DNA of 64,000 nucleotides from Clostridiales bacterium (GTDB lineage: Bacteria > Bacillota > Clostridia > Oscillospirales > Oscillospiraceae), in assembly GCA_022768185.1 (NCBI GenBank), contig JALEMS010000021.1:29468-93467 (forward strand). The letters are read 5' to 3'. Below the pieces are notes generated by a model that was not told the origin of the DNA, did not search any database, and saw only the letters and a list, made by a program, of their open reading frames with translations. This document shows, one piece after another, positions 44,452-53,580 of the stretch (positions within the stretch are counted from its first letter, which is position 1; each line of letters begins with the position of its first letter). Made by a program: the position numbers and the translations under genes.

Positions 44452-45204
44452 GTGCCAAAGCCGGCACGCCGCCGCGGACGCGATCCGCTGCGCAGAAACT
44501 GGTTTGCGCCGTTTGCCTTTATCATCATTGTGGCGGCGCTGCTGTTCGGAATCAGCGTGTTTTTCCGCGTCTCCCGCATTGAGGTGACGGGGAACGTGCT
44601 TTACACGACGGACGAGATCGTCGAGGCGGCGGGAATCGAGGAGGGAGACAATCTCTTTTTCATCAACCCCATCGCGGCAGGAAGCCGCATCATTTCCCGC
44701 CTGCCCTATATTTCCGAGGCCACGGTCAGCCGGGGCCTGCCCGACCGTGTGAAGATTGAGATCCGGGAGAGCCAGGCCGTTGCCTACATTCTGGTCGACG
44801 ATGTGCCCTGGAGCATCGACAGTCGCTGTAAGCTGCTCGGCCCGGGCGAGCAGGCGGATATGACCGCGCTGATCCGCGTCTCGGGCCTGACGGCCATCCA
44901 TCCGGTCGTCGGTGAGACCGTCGCGCCCGGGCAGGAGGATACGGCCAAGGTGACCTATCTGACGGCGATTCTGCGCGAGCTGGAGTCGCGCGGCATGGTC
45001 AGCGACGTAACAGCCATTGACATGTCGAACCTTTCCAGCCCAAGTTTTGATTATCTGGGGCGTTTTACCGTAAAAATGGGGCAGAATGAGAATGTGGATT
45101 ACAAAATGGGCCTGCTGGTGTCCGCCGTGGCGCAGTTGACGGCCGGAGACAGCGGCACCATTGATCTCTCCATCGATCGGCAGGCGCATTTCCTGCAGGG
45201 CTGA
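44452..45204 (+). CDS. divIB: Cell division protein DivIB/FtsQ
   Basis: 250 residues. A basic cytoplasmic N-terminus, one membrane helix (about 18-38) and an extracytoplasmic POTRA domain beginning RVSRIEVTGNVLYTTDEIVE. It scaffolds FtsL/DivIC in the divisome. The start is a GTG with AAGGAG 9 bases upstream. Confidence 0.9.
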   Translation: MPKPARRRGRDPLRRNWFAPFAFIIIVAALLFGISVFFRVSRIEVTGNVLYTTDEIVEAAGIEEGDNLFFINPIAAGSRIISRLPYISEATVSRGLPDRVKIEIRESQAVAYILVDDVPWSIDSRCKLLGPGEQADMTALIRVSGLTAIHPVVGETVAPGQEDTAKVTYLTAILRELESRGMVSDVTAIDMSNLSSPSFDYLGRFTVKMGQNENVDYKMGLLVSAVAQLTAGDSGTIDLSIDRQAHFLQG

Positions 45205-45278
45205 GCACGAAACGCCCTGCTGCGGCGCGCAATCGTGAATAAAACGAAAATTATTGACGCCGTTGGGGTAAAACCGTA

Positions 45279-45307
45279 TTGACCTGCTGCCCAAAACAGT
45301 ATAAAAT
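45279..45307 (+). promoter_or_regulatory. Sigma-A promoter for ftsZ
   Basis: TTGACC (45279-45284) and TAAAAT (45302-45307) with a 17-base spacer. A second TTGACG at 45254 and a TATAAT at 45317 lie in the same stretch but lack good partners. Confidence 0.65.
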
Positions 45308-45383
45308 GCAGTTATCTATAATTGGCTTATTGCGTCGAGCGGCCCGTCTGCCCGACTGAAAAAAATATGGGAGGCACATAGAA

Positions 45384-46547
45384 ATGACCTTTACACCAGA
45401 GACTGGTCCCGAAAATGTCGTCACGCTGAAAGTCGTTGGCGTCGGCGGTGCCGGCAATAATGTCGTCAATCGCATGATCAAGGCCGGAACCACCGGCGTG
45501 GAATTTATCGCCGTCAACACGGACAAGCAGGCGCTGGCCGTCTCCAGTGCCGACCAGAAAATTCAGATCGGTGAAAAGCTTACCCACGGACAGGGTGCAG
45601 GCAGCAAGCCGGATATCGGCAAGCGCAGCGCAGAGGAGAGCCGCAGCGAGCTGGCTGCGGCCCTTGAAGACACCGATATGGTCTTCATCACCGCCGGTAT
45701 GGGCGGCGGCACCGGTACGGGCGCCGCTCCCACCATTGCCGAAATTGCCCGCGAGGCCGGCGTGCTCACCGTCGCGGTTGTCACCAAACCGTTCAGCTTT
45801 GAGGGCCGGGTACGCATGACCAATGCGCTCGCCGGAATCGACGAGCTGCTCGGCCGCGTCGACAGTCTGCTCATCATCCCGAACGACCGTCTGAAGTATG
45901 CAACCGACCAGAAGGTCACGCTGGCCAACGCCTTTGCCATTGCAGACGACGTGCTTTATCAGGCCGTTACCAGCATTGCCGATCTCATCAAGCAGACCGG
46001 TTTCATCAACCTCGACTTTGCGGACGTCACCGCCATCATGCAGGGCGCCGGCTATGCCCACATGGGCGTCGGCCGTGCCACCGGCAAGGGGAAGGCGGAG
46101 GACGCAGCCCGCATGGCCGTCACCAGCCCGCTTATGGAAAGCTCCATCAACGGCGCAAGAGGCGTGCTTATCAACATCACCGGCTCTGCAGAGATGGGTC
46201 TGGAGGACGTCGAGGCCGCTGCAAATCTCGTGCAGGAGGCGGCCGATCCCGACGCCAATATCATCTTCGGCGCCACGTTCGACGATACGATGGATGACGA
46301 GATCCGCGTCACCGTCATCGCCACCGGTTTTGCCGACAACGCCGCCCAGCAGGCTTCCGCAGGGAAGACGCCCGAGCAGAACAGAAGCACGGCCAAACCT
46401 GCGCCTGCAAAACCTGCAGCGCAGCCGCGCGGCGGTATGTACACACAGGCTGCCGAGAAGGCTGCCGGTACGTCCGCTCCGTCTGAAGATGCGGCGGAAA
46501 ATGATCCGTTTGACGAGATCTTCAAGATCTTCAATTCCAAATCCTGA
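45384..46547 (+). CDS. ftsZ: Cell division protein FtsZ
   Basis: 387 residues. The tubulin-like GTP-binding signature is GGGTGTGAAP, with VVGVGGAGNNVVNRM at the N-terminus. A linker follows residue 318, ending in a short acidic conserved tail (DPFDEIFKIF). ftsA, usually next to it, is absent. It has its own promoter and terminator. Confidence 0.97.
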   Translation: MTFTPETGPENVVTLKVVGVGGAGNNVVNRMIKAGTTGVEFIAVNTDKQALAVSSADQKIQIGEKLTHGQGAGSKPDIGKRSAEESRSELAAALEDTDMVFITAGMGGGTGTGAAPTIAEIAREAGVLTVAVVTKPFSFEGRVRMTNALAGIDELLGRVDSLLIIPNDRLKYATDQKVTLANAFAIADDVLYQAVTSIADLIKQTGFINLDFADVTAIMQGAGYAHMGVGRATGKGKAEDAARMAVTSPLMESSINGARGVLINITGSAEMGLEDVEAAANLVQEAADPDANIIFGATFDDTMDDEIRVTVIATGFADNAAQQASAGKTPEQNRSTAKPAPAKPAAQPRGGMYTQAAEKAAGTSAPSEDAAENDPFDEIFKIFNSKS

Positions 46548-46577
46548 CGCGCGGCGCCGCTGTTTTTCAAAAGATTT

Positions 46578-46618
46578 GCATCTCCTCTGCTTTGTGCCGG
46601 GGAGATGCTTTTATTTTC
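46578..46618 (+). terminator. Rho-independent terminator after ftsZ
   Basis: An 8-bp stem (46578-46585 with 46601-46608) is followed by a T-rich run TTTTATTTT. Confidence 0.75.
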
Positions 46619-46675
46619 GGTAAAGCTGTGGTACAATGGCAGAAAATCCAGTTTATCAGCTGTGGGAGGTTCATC

Positions 46676-48133
46676 GTGGCATTCAACTCCCTTTCCTATC
46701 TGATTTTTCTGCCGGTGTGCGTGCTGCTGTATTGGGTGATGCCGGCACGGCTGCGCGCGGCGTTTCTGCTGCTGGCCAGCTATTTTCTGTGCCTGTGCTG
46801 GGACGTTGCCAGCGGTGTGACGCTGTTTGTTGTGACGCTGGTGGCCTGGCGTGCAGCGCTCTGCATTGCGCGAGGCGGACACAAAAAGGCGGCGCTGACC
46901 GTGTCGCTGGTGTTGATCCTGGGCGCGCTGGGCTTTTTCAAGTACGCACAGTTTGCCCTCGGTTCCGTCTGCGCGCTGGCAAGGCGCCTCGGCGCATCCG
47001 TCTCCACGCCGGAGCTGGCGCTGTTTCTGCCGGTCGGGATCTCGTTTTATGCCTTTAAGTCCGCAGGCTATCTCATCGATGTGTACCGCGGTCGGACGAA
47101 GGCTGAGCCGAACGCCGTTACGGCAGCGCTTTTTATCGGCTTTTTTCCGGCGCTGGTCTCCGGTCCGATCGATCGTGCGGAGGGCCTGATGACACAGCTG
47201 CGCGCGCTGCACCGGCCCAATTATGAGCAGCTGATGCAGGGTGTGCTGCTGTTTCTGTGGGGCTTGTTTCTCAAGCTGGTGCTGGCGGACAATCTGGCGG
47301 TGCTGGTCAATCATGCATATGCCGACGTGTATGCCCACACGGGCTTTCAGCTGGCGGCTGCGGCCCTGTGCTATTCGGTGCAGATCTACTGCGACTTCGC
47401 TGCCTACACCGACATGGCGCGCGGCAGCGCGCTGATGCTCGGTATCTCGCTGATGAAAAACTTCGATGCACCGTATTTTGCACCGACGGTGCAGAACTTC
47501 TGGAGACGCTGGCATATCTCCTTGTCAAGCTGGTTCCGGGATTATCTGTATTTCCCGCTGGGCGGAAGCCGGTGCAGCCGGGCGCGGCACATTTTCAATG
47601 TGATGGTTGTCTTTGTCGTCAGCGGCCTGTGGCACGGCGCGGCGTGGACGTTCGTTCTTTGGGGATTGCTGCACGGCGTGTATCAGGCTGTCGAGATCCT
47701 CTGGCGGCCGGTTGGAAAGCGCCTGCGCGCTGCGCTGCGTCTGCCGGAACGCTGCCCCTGGCTGCAGGCGCTGCAGATCGCAGCGACGTTTCTGCTGGTC
47801 ACGTGGGCGTGGATCCTCTTCCGGGCGGACACGCTGCGCGACGCGCTGTACGTTATGGGCGCGGTATTTCAGGCTCCTCTGGCGTTTTCCACGGGCTATT
47901 TCGGGCTGAGCGACCTCGGACTTGGAAGGCGGAGCCTTGCCATGCTGGCCGTGTCGGTGTGCGTGCTGCTGGCGGTGGAGCTGCGCGGGCAGAAGTGTGA
48001 CCTGACGGAGCGTCTGGCAAAGCGGCCGGCCCCGCGGTTTGCCGTGTGCTTTCTGCTGATTGCCGCAGTGCTGCTGTTCGGCGCATACGGACCGGGCTTC
48101 GATCCGCAAAGCTTCGTTTATTTTAAATTTTAA
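46676..48133 (+). CDS. MBOAT-family membrane O-acyltransferase
   Basis: 485 residues with about ten or more membrane helices, like AlgI/PatB/DltB. The invariant MBOAT histidine lies in SGLWHGAAWTF, and the conserved block NFWRRWHISLSSWFRDYLYF, in part, is present. Members acetylate exopolysaccharide, peptidoglycan or teichoic-acid partners. The start is a GTG with GGAGG 6 bases upstream. No partner such as an AlgJ/DHHW protein lies next to it, so the substrate is open. Confidence 0.88.
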   Translation: MAFNSLSYLIFLPVCVLLYWVMPARLRAAFLLLASYFLCLCWDVASGVTLFVVTLVAWRAALCIARGGHKKAALTVSLVLILGALGFFKYAQFALGSVCALARRLGASVSTPELALFLPVGISFYAFKSAGYLIDVYRGRTKAEPNAVTAALFIGFFPALVSGPIDRAEGLMTQLRALHRPNYEQLMQGVLLFLWGLFLKLVLADNLAVLVNHAYADVYAHTGFQLAAAALCYSVQIYCDFAAYTDMARGSALMLGISLMKNFDAPYFAPTVQNFWRRWHISLSSWFRDYLYFPLGGSRCSRARHIFNVMVVFVVSGLWHGAAWTFVLWGLLHGVYQAVEILWRPVGKRLRAALRLPERCPWLQALQIAATFLLVTWAWILFRADTLRDALYVMGAVFQAPLAFSTGYFGLSDLGLGRRSLAMLAVSVCVLLAVELRGQKCDLTERLAKRPAPRFAVCFLLIAAVLLFGAYGPGFDPQSFVYFKF

Positions 48134-48144
48134 TAATTTGTCTC

Positions 48145-48173
48145 TTTCCAAATGGCGGGAACTATATTACAAT
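48145..48173 (+). promoter_or_regulatory. Probable promoter for pyrH
   Basis: TTTCCA (48145-48150) and TACAAT (48168-48173) with a 17-base spacer in the AT-rich gap after the MBOAT gene. A TATATT at 48163 is an alternative -10. Confidence 0.45.
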
Positions 48174-48202
48174 ACGATTTGTATGAAAGGGGTCGTTTTA
48201 TT

Positions 48203-48928
48203 ATGGATATGGAAGCACAGAAACCGGTTTATCATCGCGTCCTGCTGAAGATCAGCGGCGAGGCGCTTGCAGGAGAAAAGAAATTCGGCCTGGACTTTGA
48301 CGTCATCGGCAGCGTCTGTCAGGCGGTCGGCCAGTGCGTCGATATGGGCGTCGAGGTCGGTATCGTGGTCGGCGGCGGGAACTTCTGGCGTGGCGTTAAG
48401 GACGGCGGCGGCAAGATCGAGCGCTGCCGTGCAGACCAGATGGGCATGATGGCCACGGTGATGAACTGCCTGGCCCTGGCTGATGTGATGGAGCAGATGG
48501 GGATTGACGTGCGCGTGCAGACTGCCATCGAGATCCGCCCGGTCGCAGAGCCGTATATCCGTCTGAAGGCGGACAAGCACCTCAAGCGCGGCCGTGTCGT
48601 CATTTTCGGCTGCGGCACCGGCTGCCCGTATTTCTCGACCGACACGGCGGCGGTCCTGCGCGCAGCGGAGCTGAATGCCGACGCCATCCTGCTTGCCAAA
48701 AACATCGACGGTGTGTATTCCGCCGATCCGAAGCTGGACGCCAATGCCGTCAAATATGAAGCCATCACCTACGACGAGGTGCTGGCAAATCATCTGGCCG
48801 TCATGGACAGCACGGCCACCAGCCTCTCCATGGACAACAGCATTCCCATTTTTGTCTTTGAACTGAAGGATACGCAGAATATCGTCCGCGCAGTATGCGG
48901 CGAAAAGATCGGCACGCTCGTAAAATAA
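48203..48928 (+). CDS. pyrH: Uridylate kinase (UMP kinase)
   Basis: 241 residues, bacterial amino-acid-kinase-fold UMP kinase. RVLLKISGEALAG and VGGGNFWRGV are the phosphate-binding loops; FGCGTGCPYFSTDTAA is also typical. The start is the ATG with AAAGGGG about 10 bases upstream. rpsB and tsf, which commonly precede pyrH, are not here. Confidence 0.96.
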   Translation: MDMEAQKPVYHRVLLKISGEALAGEKKFGLDFDVIGSVCQAVGQCVDMGVEVGIVVGGGNFWRGVKDGGGKIERCRADQMGMMATVMNCLALADVMEQMGIDVRVQTAIEIRPVAEPYIRLKADKHLKRGRVVIFGCGTGCPYFSTDTAAVLRAAELNADAILLAKNIDGVYSADPKLDANAVKYEAITYDEVLANHLAVMDSTATSLSMDNSIPIFVFELKDTQNIVRAVCGEKIGTLVK

Positions 48929-48957
48929 AACCGGATAAAACCGAGGAGGAAACGAAC

Positions 48958-49512
48958 ATGTCAGCAGATTATAAGGAATTCACCGACAGAATGAAGCGCA
49001 CCACCGAGGTGCTGACGGCTCAGCTGGCCGCAGTCCGCGCCGGCCGGGCCAATGCCGGCGTGCTCGACCCCATCCAGGTCGAGTATTACGGTCAGCCCAC
49101 CCCGATCCAGCAGCTTGCCACCGTCTCCGTTCCCGATCCGCGCACGCTGATGATCCAGCCGTGGGACGCTTCCGCGCTCAAGTCCATCGAAAAGGCCATT
49201 CAGGCCTCTGAGCTTGGCATCAATCCGCAGAACGACGGCCGCGCCATCCGCCTGGTGTTCCCACCGCTCACGGAGGAACGCCGCAGGGAGCTGGTCAAGC
49301 AGGTGAAGAAGTACGGCGAGGAAAGCAAGGTCGCTGTGCGCAACATCCGCCGCGACGCCATTGATAAATTCAAAAAGCAGCAGAAGAAATCGGAGATCAC
49401 CGAGGACGATTACAAGGACGTCGAGAAGGACATCCAGAAGCTGACCGACGACTACATCAAGGAGATCGACAAAATCTGCGAGAAGAAGGATAAGGAACTT
49501 TCCGAGATCTGA
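48958..49512 (+). CDS. frr: Ribosome recycling factor
   Basis: 184 residues, normal length. VRAGRANAGVLDPIQVEYYG and ELVKQVKKYGEESKVAVRNI are diagnostic. With EF-G it splits the post-termination ribosome. GAGGAGG lies upstream of the ATG. Coupled to uppS by one base. Confidence 0.97.
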   Translation: MSADYKEFTDRMKRTTEVLTAQLAAVRAGRANAGVLDPIQVEYYGQPTPIQQLATVSVPDPRTLMIQPWDASALKSIEKAIQASELGINPQNDGRAIRLVFPPLTEERRRELVKQVKKYGEESKVAVRNIRRDAIDKFKKQQKKSEITEDDYKDVEKDIQKLTDDYIKEIDKICEKKDKELSEI

Positions 49513-50249
49513 TGACTGCACAGAACACAAAAAAGACAGGAGAGCCGGCGCTTGTCCGGCTCCCTCGTCATATTGCCATCATTATGGACGGCAACGGCCG
49601 ATGGGCCAAGCGCCGCGGCCTGCCGCGCACGGCCGGACACGCCGCCGGAAGCGAGACCTTCCGCCGCGTGGCGACGCACTGCAAGAACCTCGGACTGGAC
49701 TATCTGACGGTGTACGCCTTTTCCACGGAAAACTGGAAGCGCCCGCCAGAAGAGGTCCATGCCATCATGGGCCTGCTCGACCGTTATCTCCATGAGGCCA
49801 TTGAGAAGATGGAGCGAGACGGCATTCGCCTGCGCATACTGGGCGACGTGGAGCTGCTTCCGGAGCGCCTGCGCCGACTCATCAGGGAAACCGACGAGAT
49901 CAGTACGCACATTTCCGGCTTCCAGGCCAACGTCTGCATCAACTACGGTGGACGCGACGAGATCGTCCGCGCCGCGCAACGCTATGCCGAACGGCTGGCG
50001 GCCGATCCCGGCGCCGGCGCGCTGACGGAGGAAACGTTCTCCGGCCTGCTCGATTCCAGCGGAATTCCGGATCCGGAGCTGATCATCCGAACCGGCGGGG
50101 AGATGCGCCTGTCCAATTTCCTGCTGTGGCAGGCGGCGTATGCCGAGCTGTATTTCACCGACACGCTCTGGCCGGATTTCGGCGAGAAGGACATTGCCGA
50201 GGCGCTGGAGGCCTATGCCCGGCGTGATCGCCGCTTCGGCGGGATCTGA
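49512..50249 (+). CDS. uppS: Undecaprenyl diphosphate synthase
   Basis: 245 residues, cis-prenyltransferase that makes the C55 lipid carrier. Catalytic Asp26 lies in IIMDGNGRWAKRRGLPR; the C-terminal RTGGEMRLSNFLLWQAAYAE, in part, is conserved. cdsA, which usually follows, is missing and dxr comes next. Confidence 0.96.
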   Translation: MTAQNTKKTGEPALVRLPRHIAIIMDGNGRWAKRRGLPRTAGHAAGSETFRRVATHCKNLGLDYLTVYAFSTENWKRPPEEVHAIMGLLDRYLHEAIEKMERDGIRLRILGDVELLPERLRRLIRETDEISTHISGFQANVCINYGGRDEIVRAAQRYAERLAADPGAGALTEETFSGLLDSSGIPDPELIIRTGGEMRLSNFLLWQAAYAELYFTDTLWPDFGEKDIAEALEAYARRDRRFGGI

Positions 50250-50283
50250 CGGCCGGTTTTCATTCAGGAGAAACAGAGAATTT

Positions 50284-51429
50284 ATGGTTACAGCAATTTC
50301 CGTTCTTGGCTCCACCGGTTCGATCGGCCGGCAGACGGTTTCTGCGGCGGAGCATCTCGGTTTGCCTGTCCGGGCAATCACGGCGAACCGGAACACCCGG
50401 CTGCTGGAGGAGCAGGCCAGACGGTTGCGCCCGGCTCTGGCTGCCGTATATGACGAGCAGGCCGCCGCGCAGCTGCGCATTGCGCTTGCGGATACGGACA
50501 TCCGCGTCGCCTCCGGCATGGAGGGACTGCTGGAGGCCGCGCTCGTTGCCGGGGCAGACTGCGTGGTGACGGGCGTTTCCGGATCGGTTGGCCTGCGGCC
50601 GACGCTGGCAGCGATCGATGCAGGTCGCCGCATCGCACTGGCCAACAAGGAGACGCTGGTGTGCGCCGGCACGTTGGTGATGGCGCGCGCCCGGGAGCGC
50701 GGCGCGGAAATCATCCCGGTCGACTCCGAGCATTCTGCCATCTTCCAGTGCCTCGCAGGCCGACAGCCCGGTGAACTGAGGCGCATTCTGCTCACGGCGT
50801 CCGGCGGCCCGTTTCGGGGCTGGACGCGCGCGCAGACTGCGTCCGTCACGCCGGAGCAGGCGGTGCGCCATCCAAACTGGAGCATGGGCGCAAAGATCAG
50901 TGTCGACTCGGCCACGATGATGAACAAGGGTCTCGAGTTCATCGAGGCCATGCACCTGTTTGCCGTACAGCCGGAGCAGATTCACGTGCTCATCCATCCA
51001 CAGAGCGCGATCCACTCCATGGTGGAGCTGTGCGACGGGGCAGTCATTGCACAGCTGGCCTCGCCCAGCATGGATCTGCCCATCCAGTATGCGCTCACCT
51101 GGCCGGAGCGCCGGCCTTCGCAGACGCCGACGCTGGATTTTGCCGCGCTGGGCGGCATGACGTTCTTCGAGCCGGAGCTTTCCGAGCTGCCGTGCCTGTG
51201 CCTGGCCATGGACTGCGCCCGCCGCGGCGGAACGGCTCCGGCCATCCTCTCGGCTGCCAACGAGGCGGCCGTCGCACTGTTTCTGCAGCGAAAAATTGGG
51301 TATAATGAGATTTATGACTGTGTTGCCGATGCGCTCAGCCGCATAGAAATCAATCAGACGTCGGCGTTGGAGGACATACTTCTGGCGGATTCGGCGGCGC
51401 GGAAACTTGTGATGGAGCGATATACCTGA
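50284..51429 (+). CDS. dxr: 1-deoxy-D-xylulose 5-phosphate reductoisomerase
   Basis: 381 residues. Dxr commits DXP to the MEP pathway with NADPH. The nucleotide motif is LGSTGSIGRQT; metal and substrate residues lie in PVDSEHSAIFQCL and the NWSMGAKISVDSATMMNKGL block. Fosmidomycin target. The ATG has only a distant AGGAG. It is coupled to rseP by one base. Confidence 0.96.
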   Translation: MVTAISVLGSTGSIGRQTVSAAEHLGLPVRAITANRNTRLLEEQARRLRPALAAVYDEQAAAQLRIALADTDIRVASGMEGLLEAALVAGADCVVTGVSGSVGLRPTLAAIDAGRRIALANKETLVCAGTLVMARARERGAEIIPVDSEHSAIFQCLAGRQPGELRRILLTASGGPFRGWTRAQTASVTPEQAVRHPNWSMGAKISVDSATMMNKGLEFIEAMHLFAVQPEQIHVLIHPQSAIHSMVELCDGAVIAQLASPSMDLPIQYALTWPERRPSQTPTLDFAALGGMTFFEPELSELPCLCLAMDCARRGGTAPAILSAANEAAVALFLQRKIGYNEIYDCVADALSRIEINQTSALEDILLADSAARKLVMERYT

Positions 51430-52490
51430 TGTTTATTATCCTTGCAATTTTACTGTTTGGCCTGCTGATCGCCGTGCATGAGCTGGGGCATTTTCTCACA
51501 GCGAAGGCCTGCGGCGTGCGCGTGCTGGAGTTCGCCATCGGCATGGGACCGGTCATTGTCAAGCGGCAGAGAGGGGAGACGCTCTATTCCTGGCGCTGCC
51601 TGCCCATCGGCGGCTTCTGCTCCATGGAGGGCGAGGACGAAAGCTCCAGCGATCCGCGCGCCTTCAGCGCGCAGCCGGGCTGGAAGAAGTTTCTCATCCT
51701 GGTGGCGGGCGCGGCGATGAACTTTCTGCTGGGCCTGCTGATCGTTGTGATGCTCTACAGCAGCGCCGGCAGCTTTACCACCGCGCGCATCGACAGCTTT
51801 ATGGACGGCTGTCCCTATCAGGGCGAGCAGGCCCTGATGGAGGGCGACCGCATCGTGCGCGTCGACGGACACCGCATCTATTATATGTCCAACTTTGCCA
51901 ACTACATTACGCAGGGCAAGGCGGACGGACGGCACGACATCGTTCTCATCCGTGACGGACAGCGCGTGGAACTGAAGGATTTTTACATGGTTCCCGTGCC
52001 GCTGCAGGATGAGACCGGCGCGACCGTGCAGAAATACGGTCTGCTGTTTGCCCGCGAGGAGGCGACTGTCGGAAGCGTGCTGCGCTACAGCGTCTACACC
52101 TGCGTGGACTTTACGCGTATGGTGTGGGATGGCCTGCGCGACCTCATCACGGGCGCAGTCGGTGTGTCGGAGCTGTCCGGCGTGGTAGGCATCGTCAGCC
52201 TCATCAATGACGTCGGCCAGCAGGCGGAAAAGGTGCAGACGGCGCTGTATAACATCGCCTATCTCACGGCCTTTATCGCAGTGAACCTTGCGGTGATGAA
52301 CCTGCTGCCCATCCCGGCGCTGGACGGCGGGCGGGTGCTGTTTCTGGTGATCGACTTTCTCGTGCTGGCGTTCACGCGGCGCCGGCTCGATCCGAAATAT
52401 GAGGGCTATGTCAACACCGGCGGCTTTGTGCTGCTGATGGCGCTGATGGTGTTTGTGATGTACAACGACGTGATGCGTCTGATTCGGTAG
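51429..52490 (+). CDS. rseP: Site-2 protease RseP
   Basis: 353 residues. Zinc ligands His17 and His21 with Glu18 (AVHELGH) lie in the first membrane helix, and the third ligand region is PIPALDGGR near the C-terminus. A PDZ-like domain lies at about 120-185. In B. subtilis the homologue cleaves anti-sigma factors and signal peptides. The slot between dxr and ispG is conserved. Confidence 0.95.
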   Translation: MFIILAILLFGLLIAVHELGHFLTAKACGVRVLEFAIGMGPVIVKRQRGETLYSWRCLPIGGFCSMEGEDESSSDPRAFSAQPGWKKFLILVAGAAMNFLLGLLIVVMLYSSAGSFTTARIDSFMDGCPYQGEQALMEGDRIVRVDGHRIYYMSNFANYITQGKADGRHDIVLIRDGQRVELKDFYMVPVPLQDETGATVQKYGLLFAREEATVGSVLRYSVYTCVDFTRMVWDGLRDLITGAVGVSELSGVVGIVSLINDVGQQAEKVQTALYNIAYLTAFIAVNLAVMNLLPIPALDGGRVLFLVIDFLVLAFTRRRLDPKYEGYVNTGGFVLLMALMVFVMYNDVMRLIR

Positions 52491-52497
52491 GTGAACG

Positions 52498-53580
52498 ATG
52501 AAACGAAAGCAAACCCGGCAGATCTGTGTGGGCGGCGTGCGCATTGGCGGCGGCGCCCCCGTTTCTGTCCAGTCCATGTGCAATACCGACACGGCGGACA
52601 CCGCCGCCACGCTCGACCAGCTTTGCCGCCTGCGGGACGCCGGCTGCCAGATCGCGCGCCTGGCCGTTCCGGACGCCGAGGCGGCGGCGGCGCTGCCGGA
52701 GCTGTGCCGCAGATCGCCGCTGCCTCTGGTGGCGGATATTCATTTTGATTATCGGCTGGCGCTGGAGGCTGCCCGCGCCGGCGTACATAAGATCCGCATC
52801 AATCCCGGCAACATCGGCGGGGAGGAGCATGTGCGCGCCGTGGCGGACGCCTGCCGTGCGCGCGGTATTCCCATCCGCATCGGCATCAACGGCGGCAGCC
52901 TGGAGCGGCAGCTGCTGGAGAAATACGGCCGTCCCACGCCGGAGGCCATGATCGAGAGTGCACAGGCGCACATCGACATGCTGCTGCGCGCCGATTTTTC
53001 GGACATCTGCCTGTCGCTGAAGGCCTCGAGCGTTCCGCTGACCGTTGCGGCCTACCGGCTGGCGGCCGAGCGCTTCCCCTTTCCGCTGCACCTCGGCGTG
53101 ACCGAGACCGGCACCGCCTACAACGGCGTCATCCGCTCCGCCGTCGGCATCGGCACGCTGCTGAGCGAGGGCATCGGAGATACCGTCCGCGTCTCGCTGA
53201 CGGCAGACCCTGTGGAAGAAGTGCGCGCCGGCATATCCATTCTTAAGGCTGCGGGCCTGCGCTCGGACGGCGTTCGGCTTGTGGCCTGCCCGACCTGCGG
53301 CAGAACGCGCATCGACCTCGTTCGCCTTGCCAATGAGGTGGAGCAGCGCCTTGCAGCTGTCGACGCCGATCTGACGGTGGCCGTGATGGGTTGCGTCGTC
53401 AACGGCCCGGGCGAGGCGCGTGAGGCCGATTACGGCATTGCCGGCGGAAAGGGCGAGGGCCTGCTGTTCCGCCGGGGCGAGATTCTGCTCAAGGTGCCGG
53501 AGGCACAGCTGTGTGATGCGCTGATCGAACTGATCGAGCGTGATCTGCGCACAAATCAGACAGAAAGCGAACAGCCATGA
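52498..53580 (+). CDS. ispG: 4-hydroxy-3-methylbut-2-en-1-yl diphosphate synthase
   Basis: 360 residues. IspG makes HMBPP, the substrate of IspH at the other end of the window. [4Fe-4S] ligands are Cys264, Cys267, Cys299 and Glu306 (ACPTCGRTR and GCVVNGPGEARE). The N-terminal TIM barrel begins QICVGGVRIGGGAPVSVQSM. It overlaps polC by 4 bases. Confidence 0.97.
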   Translation: MKRKQTRQICVGGVRIGGGAPVSVQSMCNTDTADTAATLDQLCRLRDAGCQIARLAVPDAEAAAALPELCRRSPLPLVADIHFDYRLALEAARAGVHKIRINPGNIGGEEHVRAVADACRARGIPIRIGINGGSLERQLLEKYGRPTPEAMIESAQAHIDMLLRADFSDICLSLKASSVPLTVAAYRLAAERFPFPLHLGVTETGTAYNGVIRSAVGIGTLLSEGIGDTVRVSLTADPVEEVRAGISILKAAGLRSDGVRLVACPTCGRTRIDLVRLANEVEQRLAAVDADLTVAVMGCVVNGPGEAREADYGIAGGKGEGLLFRRGEILLKVPEAQLCDALIELIERDLRTNQTESEQP

